DNA of 64,000 nucleotides from Aquarana catesbeiana (GCF_042186555.1 NC_133326.1:588274119-588338118); one strand, 5' to 3'; shown: positions 10,388 through 22,083, counted from the stretch's first letter. Notes: generated from the letters alone by a model not told the origin. Translations and numbers: made by a program.

Positions 10388-11070
10388 GTGCAATACCCGC
10401 TTTCCTACACAGCACCAGAGGAAGTGGAGGTGGAAGGTACCAGGGATATGTATTTAATCCAGGGTTCCCAGATGGCATCATGTTTGCCAACTGTATCCAA
10501 AAGTATGCTAGTTGTCTTTTTCTGGGTCATTATCCATGAAATTTTTCTTTTAACCAAGGTGGGAGAAACTGAAGGCTGCTTCCAGGCTTGAGCAATGGTC
10601 AGTTTAGTTCCAAGTAGAATGAACATAAAGAGGCGTTGGGTCAGTTTCGGTGTTCCTGGGTGATGGAGGTTAAGAAGAGCTATTTGAGGAGTCTGAGGGA
10701 TGGGTCTATCCGTAAGTTTCCTAATGATTTGGAAAACTTTATTCCAGAGTCCTCTGATCTTGGGACAATCCCACCAGCTGTGTAGCATCGACCCCATGTG
10801 TCCGCAAAATTTTAGCAATTCTTAGTGGAATGACATACCACCTCATTAGTACTTTCAGATTAGCCTCAATCAGTGTTTATGTTCAATAAGCCCTTGTAGG
10901 CGGAGGTTGATGCTTTGTGCCACTCCCCCAGACTCCATCTCTGTCCCAGGTCTTTTTCCCATTCCCTCATGTCTCATGTGGAGAATTTTGGAATCAGCTG
11001 AGGCAAGTGATCGGTATATCACCGTTATCCCTCCCCGCTGCTCCATAGCCTGACCACACCACACTTCATA
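10388..11070 (-). pseudogene. Tx1/L1-like LINE ORF2 C-terminal fragment
   Basis: The minus-strand product at 10405-10818 contains HMGSMLHSWWDCPKIRGLWNKVF, in which the C-x-x-x-G-S-x-x-H-x-W-W-x-C-P pattern is typical of the C-terminal zinc-knuckle region of Tx1/L1-type LINEs. TQRLFMFILLGTKLTIAQAWK and VKRKISWIMTQ follow. A second piece upstream (10870-11064) reads WCGQAMEQRGGITVIY. The fragment is truncated 5' near 11070, where the copy 2 hammerhead-like element begins. It looks like the same family as the long copy at 44411-50082. Confidence 0.75.
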
Positions 11071-11390
11071 TACTGTTACATACTTTATTTATACATCATT
11101 AAAAAGATAACACGTATAAAAAGAAGATGGGGGAGGTAGGTAGATTGTCATTATCACATTACAGATGGTATATTGAAAATAAGTGATGGAGATGTATAGT
11201 ATCCCGACATGTTTTGCCCCAATGGGCTTCCTCAGGGGATTAATTCAGACATTCAATACTATAAAAAAGAAAGACAATGCAGTAACAGAAAAAATATACA
11301 TAGTACACACCAAAATGATTTATCCAAAAATAAAAAAAAGCAATGTGTATATATAAATATATAGATATATATTAGCCATGTCTAAATGTT
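11071..11390 (-). mobile_element. Element with hammerhead-like motif, copy 2 (boundaries unclear)
   Basis: On the minus strand the hammerhead-like motif (11201-11240) is followed about 110 bases later by TTAATGATGTATAAATAAAG (11083-11102). This is the same order of motif and then AATAAA-like 3' end seen in copies 1, 3 and 4. The AT-rich stretch with ATATATA runs at 11340-11375 would lie upstream of the motif. I could not find a direct repeat bounding it, so the limits are approximate. Confidence 0.45.
11201..11240 (-). ncRNA. Hammerhead-ribozyme-like motif, copy 2
   Basis: On the minus strand: stem I 5' half AUCCC (11240-11236); core CUGAGGA (11235-11229); extra A (11228); stem II GCCC-AUUG-GGGC (11227-11216); AAAA where GAAA is expected (11215-11212); ACAUGU (11212-11207); C17 (11206); and stem I 3' half GGGAU (11205-11201). 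Stems I and II pair fully. The conserved G12 is replaced by A, which should reduce or abolish cleavage. Confidence 0.55.
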
Positions 11391-11824
11391 TGCTCGCTTA
11401 CCCAAGCCAAGCCTCCACATCGCCAAATCAGAAAACCAAGCAGGGCGCCAAGGACAGAGATAGGAAAATCCGTGCAGCCACAGGGGGCCCACAAAGACAA
11501 GCTATAATACATATAAATGTTTTACTAAGAAGACATGGATATCAAAAACTGGAGAATTGTATAAACAATCTCCAAACCATGACATTAAAGGTACTATATT
11601 TATTTACTCACTATGTGGGTCACTAGTAAGAGATTCAGCGAGGGCACCAGATATACAGAAGCTTGAAGCGGCAAGCCAGAAAGCCGGCTAAAATCAAAAA
11701 GTCAGGAAGCAAGGAGAAAAAAAAAGGAACAGACATCCTTTATAGTTGCACAAGATATTATCAATGGTATTTAATCAACTAAAGTAATAGGAAGCAAAAT
11801 ATTGGAAAGGAAACACTAGATATA
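11391..11824. other. No recognisable gene or element
   Basis: AT-rich sequence. The short frame at 11378-11626 has no recognisable domain. I found no terminal repeats or RNA genes. Confidence 0.45.
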
Positions 11825-12254
11825 CAGGTGGTCTCCGGGTTACAAACATCTGACTTACAAACAACTCCTACTTACAAACGAAGGGAGACAACAGGAAGAG
11901 AGAGAAAAATCTATCTCTAGGAAGGGAAATTTACTCCTGTAAGAGCTATCATGGGAAAAAGGTGTCTCTCCACTGAAGCTTTATCACCAATCCTTGTTTC
12001 CACGACAACCCAAAATTTTCAAAATTCAATTGTCATAGGCACAGAAAGTGAGGTGAAATCTTCTGAACAGGACATAGACAGCAAAACAAATGTTACAAGT
12101 GTGTTAACCCTTCCCTATGCGATCCAAAAAGCTTAAAAATTATTTTTTTTGGCTGGGCTACGCTTAAAAAATGTACCTGTTCCGACTTACATACAAATCC
12201 AACTTAGGAACAAACCTACAGACCATATCTTGTTTGTAACCCGGGGGCTGCCTA
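11825..12254. mobile_element. Non-autonomous pogo/Tigger-like element
   Basis: A 430-bp element flanked by TA (11823-11824 and 12255-12256). The left end is CAGGTGGTCTCCGGGTTAC, and the complement of the right end reads AGGCAGCCCCCGGGTTAC. Both ends contain CCCGGGTTAC and nearby ACTTACAAAC-type repeats, as in Tigger-like elements. TA duplication fits the Tc1/mariner-pogo superfamily. No transposase frame is present. Confidence 0.7.
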
Positions 12255-13324
12255 TAAAGGAAAATAAACACTGTAGTGTAAAAGTTGGAACTAGATTGTT
12301 TAAACAGTGATTATACAAGTCACTGATATGTAAGTCTGCTGAACGCCAGTGTGCTGATAAGGCGTCAAGTCGGCAGCAATACAGCAATTACATCATTCAT
12401 ATATAAATGGGACATTTTGCAATGAAAAAAGATGAAAGCAACAATAGTTTTGGATACTGAAATCTAAAACCAGAATCAGAGACAGCAAGGGGAGAAATGT
12501 AGGCAAGAAAGATCACAGATACACAGAAAAGGAGCTCACAGTCAAAAAGTTCAATACCTCTGTAGCAACCCCATGTACAATGGTAACCCTCTGGCTTCCC
12601 GTCAGCTGGAAAATGGAAGCGCCGGCTTGTCCCCTAGCCTCTCTACTATTCGGAGATGGTTTGGGGACTCTGGAAGAAGGGAAGGATCAGAGAAGACAGG
12701 TTGAAACAGTCTTTTTACACAATGCAGAAGAATAACCCCTTAGGTTCCACAGTGAGTATAACAAGCATGCTTTACTGCATATACAGACTGATTTTACTGT
12801 TGAGGGTTTAGTAACACTTTACCTGTTTCAAGCCTGGTCTGAAGTTAGTACAAAGGGGAGCATGGTGGTCTATGGCGCAAAGAACAGGGCCTGTTACACA
12901 CACACACGGGGTGAAGAGTAGGACATGTAGTTGCTAAGAGTAATCAACAAAAGGGAGTGATATGACAGCCAGGCAGTGGGAGTATGGTACCAGCAGGGGT
13001 GATGGGTTCTCTGAATAGCAATTGGAGCGGTTCACTGTCTCCATCCCGAGAGGTCGTGCCTCTGCTGACCGGGACCGCATCCACGTGGTGGAGACCTCAG
13101 GGTGGAGACCCCAGGGACCTAGCTGCAGATACAGAAGGAGTTAAGCCGTGCACGCAGGAGGTTCATGCATTGTCATGCGGGAACCTGGTTTTCTTTCACT
13201 GGGGAGTGAGGAAACCTGGACTGGTGGGACCAAACACAAGCTCAGTGGTGTTCCCTTCAAAATGTAAAATTCCAAGCACGGGTGTACAAATTGTGGGAGG
13301 ATGTGTGGTGTTCACAGCAAAGCC
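12255..13324. other. No supportable gene
   Basis: The frame at 12984-13400 (138 codons) has an atypical composition and runs into the Harbinger-like element at 13328, so I do not call it. I see no terminal repeats or RNA genes in the stretch. Confidence 0.45.
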
Positions 13325-13559
13325 TAATGCTGCGTACACACAAGCGGACTTTCTGGCATTTTCCTACCGCACAATCCGATCGTGTGTAGGCTCCCGCTGA
13401 CTTTTTTTCCCCAAAAGTCCGCCGGACCTAGAAATGAAACGTTTCAAATCTTTCCGTTGTAAGTCTGCCAGACTCAGTTCCTGATGGAAAGCCCGTTCGT
13501 CTGTATGCCTACGGACCAGATACGACGCAAGGGCAGGGTATTGCATCTCGCGCTCGCTG

Positions 13560-13865
13560 CAATAGGAAAAACAAATTTTCCTATTGCGGCGAGCGCAGGG
13601 CATACCAGGCGCTTAGGTCTGGTATGGATTTTAAGGGGAACCCCTACGCCGAAAAAACGGCGTGGGGTCCCCCCTAAAGTCCATACCAGACCCTGATCCC
13701 AGCACGCAGCTGTACGGCCGCTCGCGCGTCCCCACCCCCTTTCCTGACCGGCCAGGCTGCGTGCTCAGATCAAGGTCTGGTATGGACTTTAGGGGGACCC
13801 AACGCCGTTTTTTGGCGTAGGGGTTCCCCTTAAAATCCATACCAGACCTAAGGGCCTGTATGCCC
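13560..13865. repeat. Nested inverted repeats (cruciform-prone)
   Basis: The block 13616-13700 is an inverted repeat of itself, from GGTCTGGTATGGATTTTAAG to TAAAGTCCATACCAGACC around a GCCGAAAAAACGGC loop. A second inverted copy lies at 13771-13850. A third hairpin, GGAAAAACAAATTTTCC, lies at 13564-13580. All sit inside the Harbinger-like element. The arms are GC-rich with CpG content. No function can be read from the sequence. Confidence 0.75.
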
Positions 13866-13997
13866 CGCGACGGGGCTCGCAAGGTGTCAATCTCGCCGAT
13901 AAAAGTGGCGAGATTGACTTCCTTTTCTAGTCCCGTCGTACCCGAGTCACGTTCAAAATGAATGGACTTGTCCGTGTGTGGGCAAGTCCGTTCATTC

Positions 13998-15270
13998 GAA
14001 AAAAACAAAACAAGTGTAGCGCTAGAGAATGGAATGTCCAATATATAAAAACGTATTGAGTTGATACTCCCAAAGGTGAACCAAAAAGTACATCTATGTG
14101 TATTAAGTGAGAAGTCCTTCAAGAGACTGAATACTTCAAGAAGACATCTGTAGTGAAAATAAACACAGCACCACCTGAAGATGAAGAGGCTTACCGGATG
14201 GGATGGACCCAAAGGGCGTACACCGAGTTGGGTCAGGTAGGCTTAGGTGGTGAGTGGTTCAGGACGACCTGGAAGGATGATGCCGGTGGATGGACCGGCT
14301 TGATGCTATATCCCTTTAATTGGTGGATGCCCAGACCAGGGGGGACGATGTGGTTGAAGCAAGCCAGATGGTATCGTATCCCTCAGAATCGGGTTAGTAG
14401 AGCCAAACGATAATGTGAACAAGTGGGAAAAGAAGGAATGGCCACATAGTGTGAATCTGACAGGATCCTTTTGAACCCTCCTGGATGAAGAGCGGTGCTA
14501 TCATGGATATATAGAAGAACCCCTACTGCCCCCCGCCGTGCTTGATATCAGCCGTGCAAAGAAGCCCTCTATAAAACTTAGAGCAACGCTGCTGACAGCT
14601 GACAGCAGCGTTGCTCTAAGTTTTATAGAGGGCTTCTTTGCACGGCTGATATCAAGCACGGTGGGGGGCAGTAGGGGTTCTTCTATATATCCATGATAGT
14701 ACCGCTCTGCATCCAGGAGGGTTCAAAAGGATCCCGTCAGATTCACACTATGTGGCCATTCCTTCTTTTCCCACTTGTTCACATTATCGTTTGGCTCTAC
14801 TAACCCAATTCTGAGGGATACGATACCATCTGGCTTGCTTCAACCACATCGTCCCCCCTGGTCTGGGCATCCACCAATTAAAGGGATATAGCATCAAGCC
14901 GGTCCATCCACCGGCATCATCCTTCCAGGTCGTCCTGAACCACTCACCACCTAAGCCTACCTGACCCAACTCGGCGTACGCCCTTTGGGTCCATCCCATC
15001 CGGTAAGCCTCTTCATCTTCAGGTGGTGCTGTGTTTATTTTCACTACAGATGTCTTCTTGAAGTATTCAGTCTCTTGAAGGACTTCTCACTTAATACACA
15101 TAGATGTACTTTTTGGTTCACCTTTGGGAGTATCAACTCAATACGTTTTTATATATTGGACATTCCATTCTCTAGCGCTACACTTGTTTTGTTTTTTTCT
15201 TGTCTATGCCTTGTTGGTTGTGTTAGCTGCTATTTTTCTGTGTAGGGCAGCGCAGAATCGTTTTGTATAT
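13998..15270. mobile_element. Palindromic foldback element 2 with 14-bp direct repeats
   Basis: Flanked by AAGTCCGTTCATTC at 13984-13997 and 15271-15284. Two arms of about 595 bp, 98% or so identical by eye, meet at a hairpin GAGCAACGCTGCTGACAGCT... (14581-14616). A one-sided unique tail of about 73 bp (15198-15270) lies on the right. The arm ends read ACAAGTGTAGCGCTAG. The near-identical 86-codon frames at 14153-14413 (plus) and 14784-15044 (minus) mirror each other and resemble no transposase I know. The design matches foldback element 1. Because AAGTCCGTTCATTC resembles repeats native to the host MITE, its status as a true duplication is slightly less certain here. Confidence 0.7.
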
Positions 15271-15429
15271 AAGTCCGTTCATTCAGAAAGTCCGCTGTAA
15301 CTCCGGCGAAAGTCTGTCGGGCGGACCTAGCCTGCCGGAAAGTCCGGTCGTGTGTAGGCAAGTCCGTCCGTTCAGAAAGTCCGGCGGTAGTTTCACAGAA
15401 AGTTCGGTCGTGTGTACGCGGCATAAGGA

Positions 15430-17311
15430 TACGATACAGATGCACAGGGTGTGCAGCTCCCTTCTAAGTCAGAGTACCACCTCAATGTTAAATTTCACAT
15501 GAATGGGGCCCCACCTGGTCCTGGGTACGGAGCATGTACATCAAAAGAAAAGAAAGTAAAGGCCCTTGTGTGCATTGGGTGAGTTGTCCCACACACAGAA
15601 AGATGGTAGAGATAAAAGTGCTGAAATAGGACTTGAACAACTTCAATGCTTCTATTATGAAATTTGAAGATGAATATAAATGAAATATGCGGCCGCTCTG
15701 TGCCAAGGCCCACCCGCTGAGAGGCCGCATATTTGCGTACTGTCAGTACCTAGGGGTTAAAGAACATTCATCAATAGAGAAAATAGCCTTATACTAGCCA
15801 TGCACCAGTTGAAAAATCGGTCAAAAACATTTTTGAAAAATGAACACAAGGTCTTGAGAGCAAACGATATTGCCATCATGAAATGACCGAATTTAGAATG
15901 ATAAATCGTTTAATGGACATAAATGAATCAGTTTCTGGTTTGTTTTTTGCTTCTGGGTCACATATGCGCAGTGCCAACAGGTCAATTTTTAACAGGCCAA
16001 AAACAGAAACACACCTTTCAATTTATCGTCTGTTCGGCAGAAGTTTTCCAAACTTTTCCTTCGATTTTTTTTTTGGGCTCAAAAACGTCACACCCAATTT
16101 TTGATTTGTTGACATTAACAGGACAAAAAATGAACAAACTGTCCAAATGAGAGATTTTCAAACGATTTTTCGGCTGGTGTATGAACAACATTATAGACTA
16201 AGAACATTTGATCAGCGGAGGAAAAAATATAAAGGAAGCCTCAGCATAGTGTACACAGTCTCTGGCAAACTTGGGAGACAAGTTAAAATGCAGGCTGGTG
16301 TGCTCTGTGTGCTATTGGCTTTTTTATCCTCAGTACAGCCTTTAGAACCATGCACTTACTTTCTCCAATTAGGACACTAATATTATTTTCACAAGTGTTG
16401 CATTTGAACATCACAACACTAGGTGGTGCTAACGTACTGGCAACAAAAAAATGTGCCACAGCCTGACACTTAGCAGATCTATTCAGGCTGGAAATGAAAC
16501 AGCAGAATAAAATGTAAAAATAGAATGTTCAACTGCTTATACACAAACTGCATTGAGCTGTGATAGAATTATAATTTACATATATGTATATATATATATA
16601 TATTCTAATGGAATACAATGCCTTTAATTTAACCAAACTTGTCTGTACCAAGAGAATAAGCTAAACTGCTGTTTGTTGATTGTATTGGATTTTTCAATAT
16701 GTTCAAAAAGCATAGCAATATTACCACTTAGAAAAATATTATCTGTTGTTTGTTCCAGCTGAAAAGGAAGTGAATGATCCTTGTATTATAAGAGAGTGGA
16801 TGTGATATTCTCTGGTTTATGCAAACCAATAGACCTAAGCCAGGTCCCTCAAGCTTTAGTGTTTCACATGTCAGGTATCTGCAAGTCCCAACACACCCGG
16901 CAGGTAAAAGAGAACCTGATCTGCAGAAGTTGTATCCAAAAAAAGGCTAGCAGAGGATAAAGCCACCAGTATTGCTTATTGTCCCCCTGTATCTGATATT
17001 TTCCACATTACTGACTTACCATTCCTTGTTCCACACTGTGTCTTTGTGTGAAAGTGGTCATTTTGGTAGAAATCTAAGGGAGAGAGGAGGGGCGAGGGCC
17101 TAGACAAGGATCTTCAAACAATATAAATAAAATTCAATATCTTATTCCAATGGTCTAGGTTCTGACACTCTCCAAAAAAAACAGGGGCCCCTCTAAAAAA
17201 ATTGAGTGTCAGGAAAGGCGTATTCCTGTGCACAGAAGATTGGTCAACCGTAGATGTCCATACATATAGGTGCGCACAAACGCCAGGCGGGCTATTTAAT
17301 TTGCACTAGGG
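15430..17311. other. No supportable gene; short TA microsatellite
   Basis: A small inverted pair, ATATGCGGCC (15685) and GGCCGCATAT (15722), gives a hairpin. A TA-rich microsatellite lies at 16577-16606. Frames at 15883-16380 have no recognisable domain. The rest is AT-rich intergenic DNA. Confidence 0.5.
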
Positions 17312-17447
17312 CAGTGATGGCAAATCTTGGCACTCCAGATGTTTTGGAACTACATTTCACATGATGCTCAAATACACTGCAGAGTGCATGAGCATCATGG
17401 GAAATGTAGTTATAAAACATCTGGGGTGCCAAGGTTCGCCATCATTG
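17312..17447. mobile_element. Foldback hAT MITE with perfect 8-bp TSD
   Basis: A 136-bp element that is almost entirely an inverted repeat: CAGTGATGGCAAATCTTGGC... pairs with ...GCCAAGGTTCGCCATCATTG, and the inner arm is CATTTCACATGATGCTCA with TGAGCATCATGGGAAATG. Flanks are identical 8-bp repeats CACTAGGG (17304-17311 and 17448-17455). CAGTG-type ends with an 8-bp duplication are the signature of hAT elements. No coding capacity. The perfect TSD implies a fairly recent insertion. Confidence 0.88.
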
Positions 17448-17455
17448 CACTAGGG

Positions 17456-18572
17456 CCTTGGGTCTTTGCCATTTGGCCTACTATTTTTCCTGAATACCCG
17501 ATACCTGTTCCTGTGTTGGCTCCATGTTACTTACTTAATCTGCTCCTGACTCTACCTGAACGCTGCCTGCACCAACTCTTGACTTGTCTTTGGATTTCGT
17601 CTCTGCCTGCTTCTTCTGCTTATCCGCCCATCTGCCTGCTGTTACTGACCCTGGTCTGAATTTGATTACTCTTCTGACAGCCGCTTGTACTTGATCTGCC
17701 TTTATGTTGCCAAATTGCCTGACACTATTTACCTGCATCTGAATCTGCTGACCTGTACCTATCTCCTGTTCTGGTCTTCCAGCCAGTACAGCCTGCTCTT
17801 CAGCAACAGACAGCCTGCTCTTCAGCAACGCACAGCTTGCTCTTCAGCAATGCATGCACTGCTCTTCAGTGTCCTGCAATGGAAGACCAGTCAAGCACTC
17901 GTGCTCACTCTGTGCTCAGGCACTCCTGTGACTTTACCAGGGTTTCTAAGCCAGAGGTATAAGAGAAGCCTACCTCCACACGTCAGGTTCCACCACCAGG
18001 TACGTTACACTGAGGTCACACAAATTGAGTAATTTATGTATCATTAAGGCAGAAGAAGTGTCAAACAAATGTTTCATGACACTCAAAAGTACTTATTTGA
18101 TTCCACAAATGACCAAAAGGGAATACAAAAGCAACTAAAGTGTTTTTGGGGCCAAAACAATTCCTCACATCAGAGCTTTAGTGATTAAATCAATGTCTAT
18201 TGGGCTCAAAATAAAGATCTTGGACACACCAATCAAAGCCAGGACAATAGTCAGTGTGAAAATGCCTGTAACAGTCAGGATTTTGCTGTCCCCTTGATGA
18301 CTGGTGATCTGATGATTGATGAGGGAATGTTCAGGCAGCAGCAGGAGAGATGGAGGAAGCACTGATCCACAGAATAAAGCAGGGACAGGGAGATACTTGC
18401 ACTGCAGGTCCTCAGGTACAGCTGCCTCTCCAGCAAGGAGAACCATGAGCAGCACAGTAAAACCTCATCCTGAGACAGTAGGGACTAATATGATTGAGGC
18501 TCAAGGCACAAAAAAAAAGTGCACTGCTAAGAAGTGAAAGTGTTTGTTAAACCATGTAACATAAACACTGCC
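17456..18572. other. No supportable gene
   Basis: A short tandem of about 18 bp, roughly CAGCCTGCTCTTCAGCAA, is repeated four times at 17785-17870. Otherwise no element or gene is recognisable. The frame at 18165-18455 (minus) has hydrophobic stretches but no conserved pattern. Confidence 0.5.
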
Positions 18573-18904
18573 AGACCCTCTATTAGAGCCTGCCATAGCA
18601 CACTGCATTAGTCTTTTATAAAATTGAGGGTTGTAAATACTGATTTAGAATGATCCTCAGGCTGATCACATGACTCGCTGCCGCTGTATACCTCTGATAT
18701 ATGGCTTCTGCAGGAGGGGCCGAGATCTCTCTCTGTCGTCAGCTGGGGAGATCACATGGCTGCTCAGCCTCTCTTGCAGTATCCCTGGAAACCAGCCGAG
18801 AGTCATGTGACCGGCCTGAAGATCGCGCTAAATCAGTATTTACAACGCTTGTTTTTATAAAAGACTAATGCAGTGTGCTATGCCAGGCTATAATAGAGGG
18901 GCTG
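18573..18904. mobile_element. MITE with long (~100 bp) inverted repeats
   Basis: The left arm (about 18573-18668) and right arm (about 18803-18904) are inverted copies. Shared blocks include CTCTATTA, ATAGCACACTGCATTAGTCT, TTTATAAAA, TTGTAAATACTGATTTAG and TCACATGAC. A roughly 130-bp centre separates them. No clear target duplication was found, so the superfamily is not assigned. Confidence 0.7.
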
Positions 18905-21122
18905 GCAGATACCATTTAGAATTTTTTATTTTACTAATATCGGCGGGGGCGCAGATGGAGACACACAGACACAGAGCTGACAGGCAGAGAGGAGGGGGTG
19001 AGGAGAAGAGAGGAGAGCTGAGAGCAGGGCTGCGTATGACGGAGGGATGCAATCTGACTAGTCAGAGAGGGGGGATACAGGAAGCGGCAAGTTCAGGCAG
19101 GTTTTTTTTACGGGGGGGGGGGGGGGATTATACAGCACAAGCAGTTAATCTGCTTTAAGGGACCAGGAAATCTATTTTTTTTTGGGGGGGGGGGGGTTAA
19201 CAAACACTTGGATGACATTTTTTTTAGGGTACTCCTTGTACCTAGGGCACAATTAAAGTAGCTGTAAACCTCAACTAATGATTCATTTTGTAGATACCCA
19301 TACATCAGACTAAAAAGAGAGACAACTGACAGGAAAGAAGGACAGAGAGATTTGGTTTCCAAAAAGATACAGTCCTACTAGATGAGGCTCTTTCACTGGT
19401 TTTATATGGTACTAATGCACATTCTATATCACATATTCGCATGTGTCGTGTTTCAAAACCTTTGTGCTTGAAAAATACAGCTAAATTATACCAACAATGC
19501 AACATGAGGAATTTATTTCTAATGCATCTCAGTGTTTTCAAATAAATAGCCTACACATAAGCATTACAATTTATTTAAAATCTGTACTTTTCTGGCTTTC
19601 TTAAAAATATGCAATAAGGTAGAAAAGAGGCACTGCAATTTTTTAAGAGGTGTTTTGTGAAAAAAAGAATTACACTATGTATGTTTTTATCCATTATCTT
19701 GATTTTGCCACCAAGAATTGGATGTGGGTTTAGATGGAGGTCATAGAGCCGTACTCAGCTAGAGAATAATAATTAACTAAGAAAGGTGGAAGTAAAGGAA
19801 GGGAGGCATGAAAAGGAAATAGATTTTAGATAAAAGGTTGACAAGTGGGACTTGTGGCGGGGCATTGTGTATTTACCAGCATATGCACATACTACATATA
19901 GGCAGTTGGTGAGTGTCTAAATGTTGGGTGTGTGGCTTGGAGAGGCAGATAACCAGCAAGGTGCTGCAGTATATAAATGCAACACATAAATACCCATCCC
20001 AGTACCCACATGAGTCCTCAGACTGCCTACAGATGAGCAGATATCATCCCAACAACAATAGGTAAAAAAATATCTGCCCATTCTTGAACAAAATATTTGA
20101 GCACCAGCCTGACCTGAATCAGAGGTTGTCCCTGGATGGATTGACCTTCTGCTAGTGCTGCAGCTTCCCTGGCTCCTGTTTCACTTGTCCAGTTCCAGCA
20201 GATTATCCTGGAACTTCCTCTTTCGGTACCAATCCTCATAAGCCTATTGTTCCATAGGTGTGTCTACTCACTTGGAATTTCCCATAAACACCTGTGGCAA
20301 GCAAGAACGTTCATGAGCTTTATTGTTTACTCTCCATCCTGCCCTAACCTTTAACTTGTCCTTAACTAAGCTTTACCATTTGACTTGGTGCTTCAGTTTT
20401 GGTTTCTTCTCATAGTCATCCTTTTCCAGCAGGGAAAGACTGGGGTTCACTCCATAGGGGAGTCAATTGCTCAAGATCAATGGCTCATGAGTCCTGGTGA
20501 AGACTGGACTTTCTTTGGATCTCACATCTATTTATAAGCTCATACAGTATTTGGGAGACATAGTGGGTTAACTATTTCTATTCTCACCCATTGGTTGCAG
20601 CAATACACATGTGGTACTTTGATTTGTCCTTCCTTATTGAGCATGAAAGAGCTAGCTGACCGCCAAAGGTGCTCATTATCGCTTCCTAGAAATATTGCCT
20701 GATCATCACAAGTAATGCTCAAATCCAGGAGCATCGTTTGCTATTATCAGGCCACCATTAGATGAGCACTGAGCTGTAAGAGCTGTAAATCTTTCAAGTA
20801 ATAGATGCCTCCTGGTGCTAACTCATTTATGACTACTGAAGTAACTGGCTGCCTGATAGCTAAGATAACAGTAGAATGTTATGTGTAATAAGAATGATAG
20901 CAAATTTGACTGAAGCCTGACTTTAATGTCCTTTGTTGTGCTTCATTGAGCCACTGACAATCAACCTAACACATAGAGAGGGCCGAACAGACAGTAGACC
21001 ATCAGAGACTCAGGAGATAGAAAGCTACATTGTGCCTTTCAGCCATCCCAGAGCCAGTAAACAAACAGGGGAGATAGACAATTACATTTAAAGATTAAAA
21101 AAAACCTCAATCATTAAGGTCT
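18905..21122. other. No supportable gene; poly-G tracts
   Basis: G-homopolymer tracts lie at 19111-19124 and 19180-19195. No recognisable frames, terminal repeats or RNA genes. Several short minus-strand frames have no conserved pattern. Confidence 0.45.
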
Positions 21123-21930
21123 TGTGACAGCGCAAGGCCCTGCCACTGTGAAAATGTTTGTAAAAAGGACACAGGGTTCACACGTTTACAGAGTGTGGGA
21201 CTCCGTAGTATTGATTATGAGCGGAGAAAAATGTTTTTACAGCTTTCTCCAGATTTTAGATTCCCAGATTTGGCTCCGGATTATAGATTTTGAAGTGCTT
21301 TGGGAGGGAAGAACTCTCCAACCCAGTTTCCAGGTCTTGCTGAAGACCTACAGGGTGTGTGTGTCCAGGTATGCACAGCCCTAATAAGGATAGGTGTGGG
21401 CATAGCTCAGAGCTCCATCAGGAAACAGGTGTAGGCTCAGGGCAGGATACAAGAGGTCTCAGCATAGGACCCAGGGGGGCTCCACCTGGGGACAGGAAGC
21501 TCCCTGTCCAGGTGACAAATGGCTGTTGGGGCAGTGTGTACGCGTGTCCAGGTCTGTCCAGTGCCTTGTCCAGCCCAACATCTGACAAACACCGTTTGGG
21601 TCACTGTGATGTGCTATGGAAAAGCGGTGCTGCATGAACCAGTATGTATGACCAATACATTAGCCAAGTGTCTGTTCTAGCCTGAAGGGAGAGAGAGACA
21701 TTCTGACAAGCCTGAAGGCCTGAGAGAAAAAGATAGGTGGGAAGCTGAACAATTTGTGTTAAACTGTTGCTTTTTGAAGCTGAAACTGCTTGCGTGTGAA
21801 AACCTGATGTAAGGACTTTTCCTTTTCTTTTTTCAATAAAAATGGGCTGGCAAGCTCTAACACCACAGTTCGGACTGGTGTGACACTTTGGAATTGCTAC
21901 TACCACTGAGCTGAATTCCCCACAATATCA
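21123..21930 (+). mobile_element. Possible solo LTR (weak)
   Basis: Begins TGTGACAGCG and ends near CCCCACA. A polyadenylation-type CAATAAAAATGG lies at 21831, about 95 bases before the end, as in an R-U5 layout. No matching short target duplication was found (GGTCT against ATATC) and no internal retroviral domains are present. This is a guess from layout only. Confidence 0.25.
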
Positions 21931-22083
21931 CAAGTCTATATACAAGTCCCTTAGACAGGAGTTTTTGGAACTCTGATCAAATCAAAATCAAACTACCTAA
22001 AATTTGGATTCTGTAAAATGTTATATTGTTAGTCAGTTTATTTTTTAGAAAAATTAAGTTTAGTAAAATATGTAATTAGCACA

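Larger units (their letters stand above)
13328..15423. mobile_element. Harbinger-like element containing foldback element 2
   Basis: Flanked by the 3-bp repeat TAA (13325-13327 and 15424-15426). The left end is TGCTGCGTACACAC, and the complement of the right end reads TGCCGCGTACACAC. Subterminal AAGTCCG-type repeats recur on both sides. A 3-bp TWA duplication fits PIF/Harbinger. Removing the insertion at 13998-15270 and one copy of its 14-bp repeat leaves an element of about 0.8 kb with a strong internal cruciform (13560-13865). No transposase is encoded. Confidence 0.7.

Noticed and set aside
14153..15044. 86-codon protein (MKINTAPPEDEEAYRMGW start) encoded on both strands
   Set aside because: Again a consequence of foldback element 2. 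It could be a decayed fragment of an older element, but no family was recognised, so I do not call a gene.
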